Shown: positions 5,996 to 7,080 of the stretch, in pieces
Layout of the letters: each line of letters begins with the position of its first letter
Position numbering within the stretch: position 1 is the stretch's first letter
DNA from: Oscillospiraceae bacterium
GTDB taxonomy: Bacteria; Bacillota; Clostridia; Oscillospirales; Ruminococcaceae
Length of the DNA stretch: 7,080 bases
Direction of reading: 5' to 3'
Assembly (NCBI GenBank): GCA_017848155.1
Contig: JAGAKC010000154.1
Coordinates: 1 to 7,080, forward strand
Notes under the pieces: generated by a model
Database searches by the model: none
What the model saw: only the letters and a program-made list of their open reading frames with translations
What the model was told of the DNA's origin: nothing
Position numbers and translations under genes: made by a program

Positions 5996-6901
5996 TTAAG
6001 TATGGTATCCGTCGCAGTAACATCTGTCAACGCCGCACGTCTTGAATATCAGATTCTTGCCGTACATATCAGGAAGCGGCAAGGTCTGCGGCTTGTCGTA
6101 CAGTGCGACTACCGTTACTATCGCGTTAGGGCGGGCGCACTCCCATGCAAGACGGAATGTATCCTCGCTTCCTGCGACCTCAAGCACCACATCAGCGCCG
6201 CTATGGTCGGAGTTATCCTTAACGAATTCAGCCACATTTTCGGGAGAGACCGTCAACACCTCGGGATAATGCTGATTTACGAATTTGATTCTGTCCTCGT
6301 CCTTTTCGCAGACTATGATGCGCTTCGGCTTTTTCAGCATCACGCACAGCAGAGTGCATAATCCCGTAGGACCTGCGCCGATTATCAGCACTGTATCTTC
6401 CTCGGTTATTTCGGAGATTCGAGCCCCCCAGAAGCCTGTTGCAAGCACATCTCCCACAAGCAGAGCCTGCTCATCGCTGACGGAATCGGGAATCTTATTC
6501 AGTCCCTGCTGTGCAAGCGGCACTCTGACGTATTCCGTCTGACCGCCGTCAATGCGACAGCCGAGCGCCCAGCCGCCATCAGGGTCGGTGCAGTTGTTGA
6601 CAAAGCCTTTCCTGCAGAAGAAGCACTCGCCGCAGAAGGTCTCCACATTGACAGTGACCCTGTCACCGACCTTTACGGAAGTGACCGCAGAGCCGACCTC
6701 CTCCACAACTCCCACCATCTCGTGACCGACGGTAATACCCTTGACAGCACGCGGCACAGAGCCATGCTTGATGTGCAGGTCGCTGGAGCAGATACTCGCA
6801 AGCGTTACCCTGACGATAGCGTCGGTGTTGCTCTGAAGCGTGGGTCTGGGCTTTTCTAGGAGCTGAAAATCACCTTTGTCTATGTATGTGTATGCAAGCA
6901 T
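5996..6901 (-). CDS. Zinc-dependent medium-chain alcohol dehydrogenase, C-terminally truncated
   Basis: This is a 301-residue NAD(P)-dependent zinc alcohol dehydrogenase of the medium-chain family. Catalytic zinc ligands are visible: C38 (ICSSD), H60-E61 in the signature GHEMVGVVEEVG (59-70), and D151 (GDVLATGFWGA). This resembles the Cys-His-Asp/Glu set of Thermoanaerobacter-type secondary alcohol dehydrogenases. Structural-zinc cysteines are C90, C93, C96 and C104. The Rossmann motif is GAGPTG (175-180), and E199 at the end of the second strand suggests NAD rather than NADP. The ATG at 6901 has GAGGGG 7 bases upstream. The oddity is the C-terminus: relatives run to about 345-350 residues, but this one stops right after CGVDRCYCDGYHT. 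No reading frame downstream continues the family sequence, so the last part of the catalytic domain is gone. A one-base shift near 6008-6010 would read DTILK, like the family, but soon stops. It may be an inactive remnant. The substrate is unknown. Confidence 0.85.
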   Translation of the reverse strand: MLAYTYIDKGDFQLLEKPRPTLQSNTDAIVRVTLASICSSDLHIKHGSVPRAVKGITVGHEMVGVVEEVGSAVTSVKVGDRVTVNVETFCGECFFCRKGFVNNCTDPDGGWALGCRIDGGQTEYVRVPLAQQGLNKIPDSVSDEQALLVGDVLATGFWGARISEITEEDTVLIIGAGPTGLCTLLCVMLKKPKRIIVCEKDEDRIKFVNQHYPEVLTVSPENVAEFVKDNSDHSGADVVLEVAGSEDTFRLAWECARPNAIVTVVALYDKPQTLPLPDMYGKNLIFKTCGVDRCYCDGYHT

Positions 6902-6930
6902 TGTATTACCCCTCTTTTTATGATATATCT

Positions 6931-6959
6931 ATTGTATCATATTTCCGCGGAAAATCTAA
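6931..6959 (-). promoter_or_regulatory. Promoter of the dehydrogenase gene
   Basis: On the minus strand an extended -10 TGA-TACAAT (-10 at 6936-6931) lies 17 bases after a weak -35 TTAGAT (6959-6954). The predicted start, near 6924, gives a short leader before the GAGGGG site at 6914-6909. The weak -35 suggests that an activator or the extended -10 carries the activity. Confidence 0.55.
6942..6953. promoter_or_regulatory. 12-base palindrome, likely operator
   Basis: TTTCCGCGGAAA is perfectly palindromic and lies within the -35/-10 spacer of the dehydrogenase promoter. That is the classic place for a repressor to block RNA polymerase. It is also 27 bases upstream of the -35 of the divergent promoter at 6980. 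The regulator is unknown. Confidence 0.5.
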
Positions 6960-6979
6960 GTATATATCGTGCAGAAGAA

Positions 6980-7008
6980 TTGACTTGTATGAAAGTTAGT
7001 GGTATAAT
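6980..7008 (+). promoter_or_regulatory. Strong sigma-A promoter of the right-end gene
   Basis: TTGACT (6980-6985), a 17-base spacer, then TATAAT (7003-7008) preceded by TGG, an extended -10. This is close to full consensus. The predicted start is near 7015, giving a leader of about 32 bases. It is divergent from the dehydrogenase promoter. Confidence 0.85.
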
Positions 7009-7046
7009 TAGTTAGAAGATAAATTAGAATTTGGAGGTGAGGTTTA

Positions 7047-7080
7047 ATGTACGAAAACCTCATTGCGAATTTGACATCGA
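7047..7080 (+). CDS. Start of an unidentified gene (3' end outside window)
   Basis: Only the first 11 codons are present (MYENLIANLTS). The start is very well supported: GGAGGTGA at 7033-7040 is a near-perfect anti-16S match, nine bases before the ATG, and a near-consensus promoter lies just upstream. Eleven residues are too few to name a family. The strong promoter and ribosome binding site suggest high expression. Confidence 0.7.
   Translation, partial: MYENLIANLTS

Noticed and set aside
5781..5999. 72-residue plus-strand reading frame
   Set aside because: It runs through two terminator hairpins and has no credible ribosome binding site.
5978..6542. Several plus-strand reading frames opposite the dehydrogenase
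   Set aside because: The minus-strand dehydrogenase has clear family motifs; the plus-strand frames are its shadows.
1..7080. A defence system or mobile element around the helicase
   Set aside because: There is no nuclease, transposase, integrase, reverse transcriptase or terminal repeat in the window. The helicase alone, even with its extra domain and small partner, does not establish a defence system.

Overview
This window looks like chromosomal DNA from a low- to mid-GC Bacillota, most likely a gut Clostridia of the Ruminococcus/Oscillospiraceae type. The basis is strong GGAGG-type ribosome binding sites, extended -10 sigma-A promoters, hairpin terminators and the style of the proteins. 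The species-level guess is inference. There are no rRNA, tRNA, CRISPR or transposase genes.

Layout. (1) 1-1099: the 3' end of a TetR-type regulator, overlapped by 4 bases (ATGA) by a CPBP-family membrane protease-like gene; a hairpin follows. (2) 1149-1378: a 63-residue orphan protein on the minus strand with its own terminator. (3) 1379-4548: a 151-base divergent spacer with a 14-base palindrome, then a 61-residue single-span membrane protein gene followed 18 bases later by a complete UvrD/PcrA-type helicase. The helicase carries an extra ~155-residue Cys-rich C-terminal domain. A perfect 11-bp hairpin closes the unit. (4) 4549-4928: a gene-free AT-rich stretch with a candidate minus-strand small RNA and a very clear promoter for the next gene. 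(5) 4929-5744: a solitary family 2 glycosyltransferase. (6) 5745-5995: convergent terminators. (7) 5996-6901, minus strand: a zinc-dependent alcohol dehydrogenase that lacks its last ~45-50 residues. Its promoter carries a 12-base palindrome. (8) 6980-7080: a strong divergent promoter, a near-perfect Shine-Dalgarno and the first 11 codons of an unidentified gene.

The genes do not form one pathway. The window reads as several short independent transcription units. The least ordinary items are the helicase fusion and its small membrane-protein partner, the truncated dehydrogenase, and the possible noncoding RNA at 4513-4747. I found no convincing new multi-gene system.
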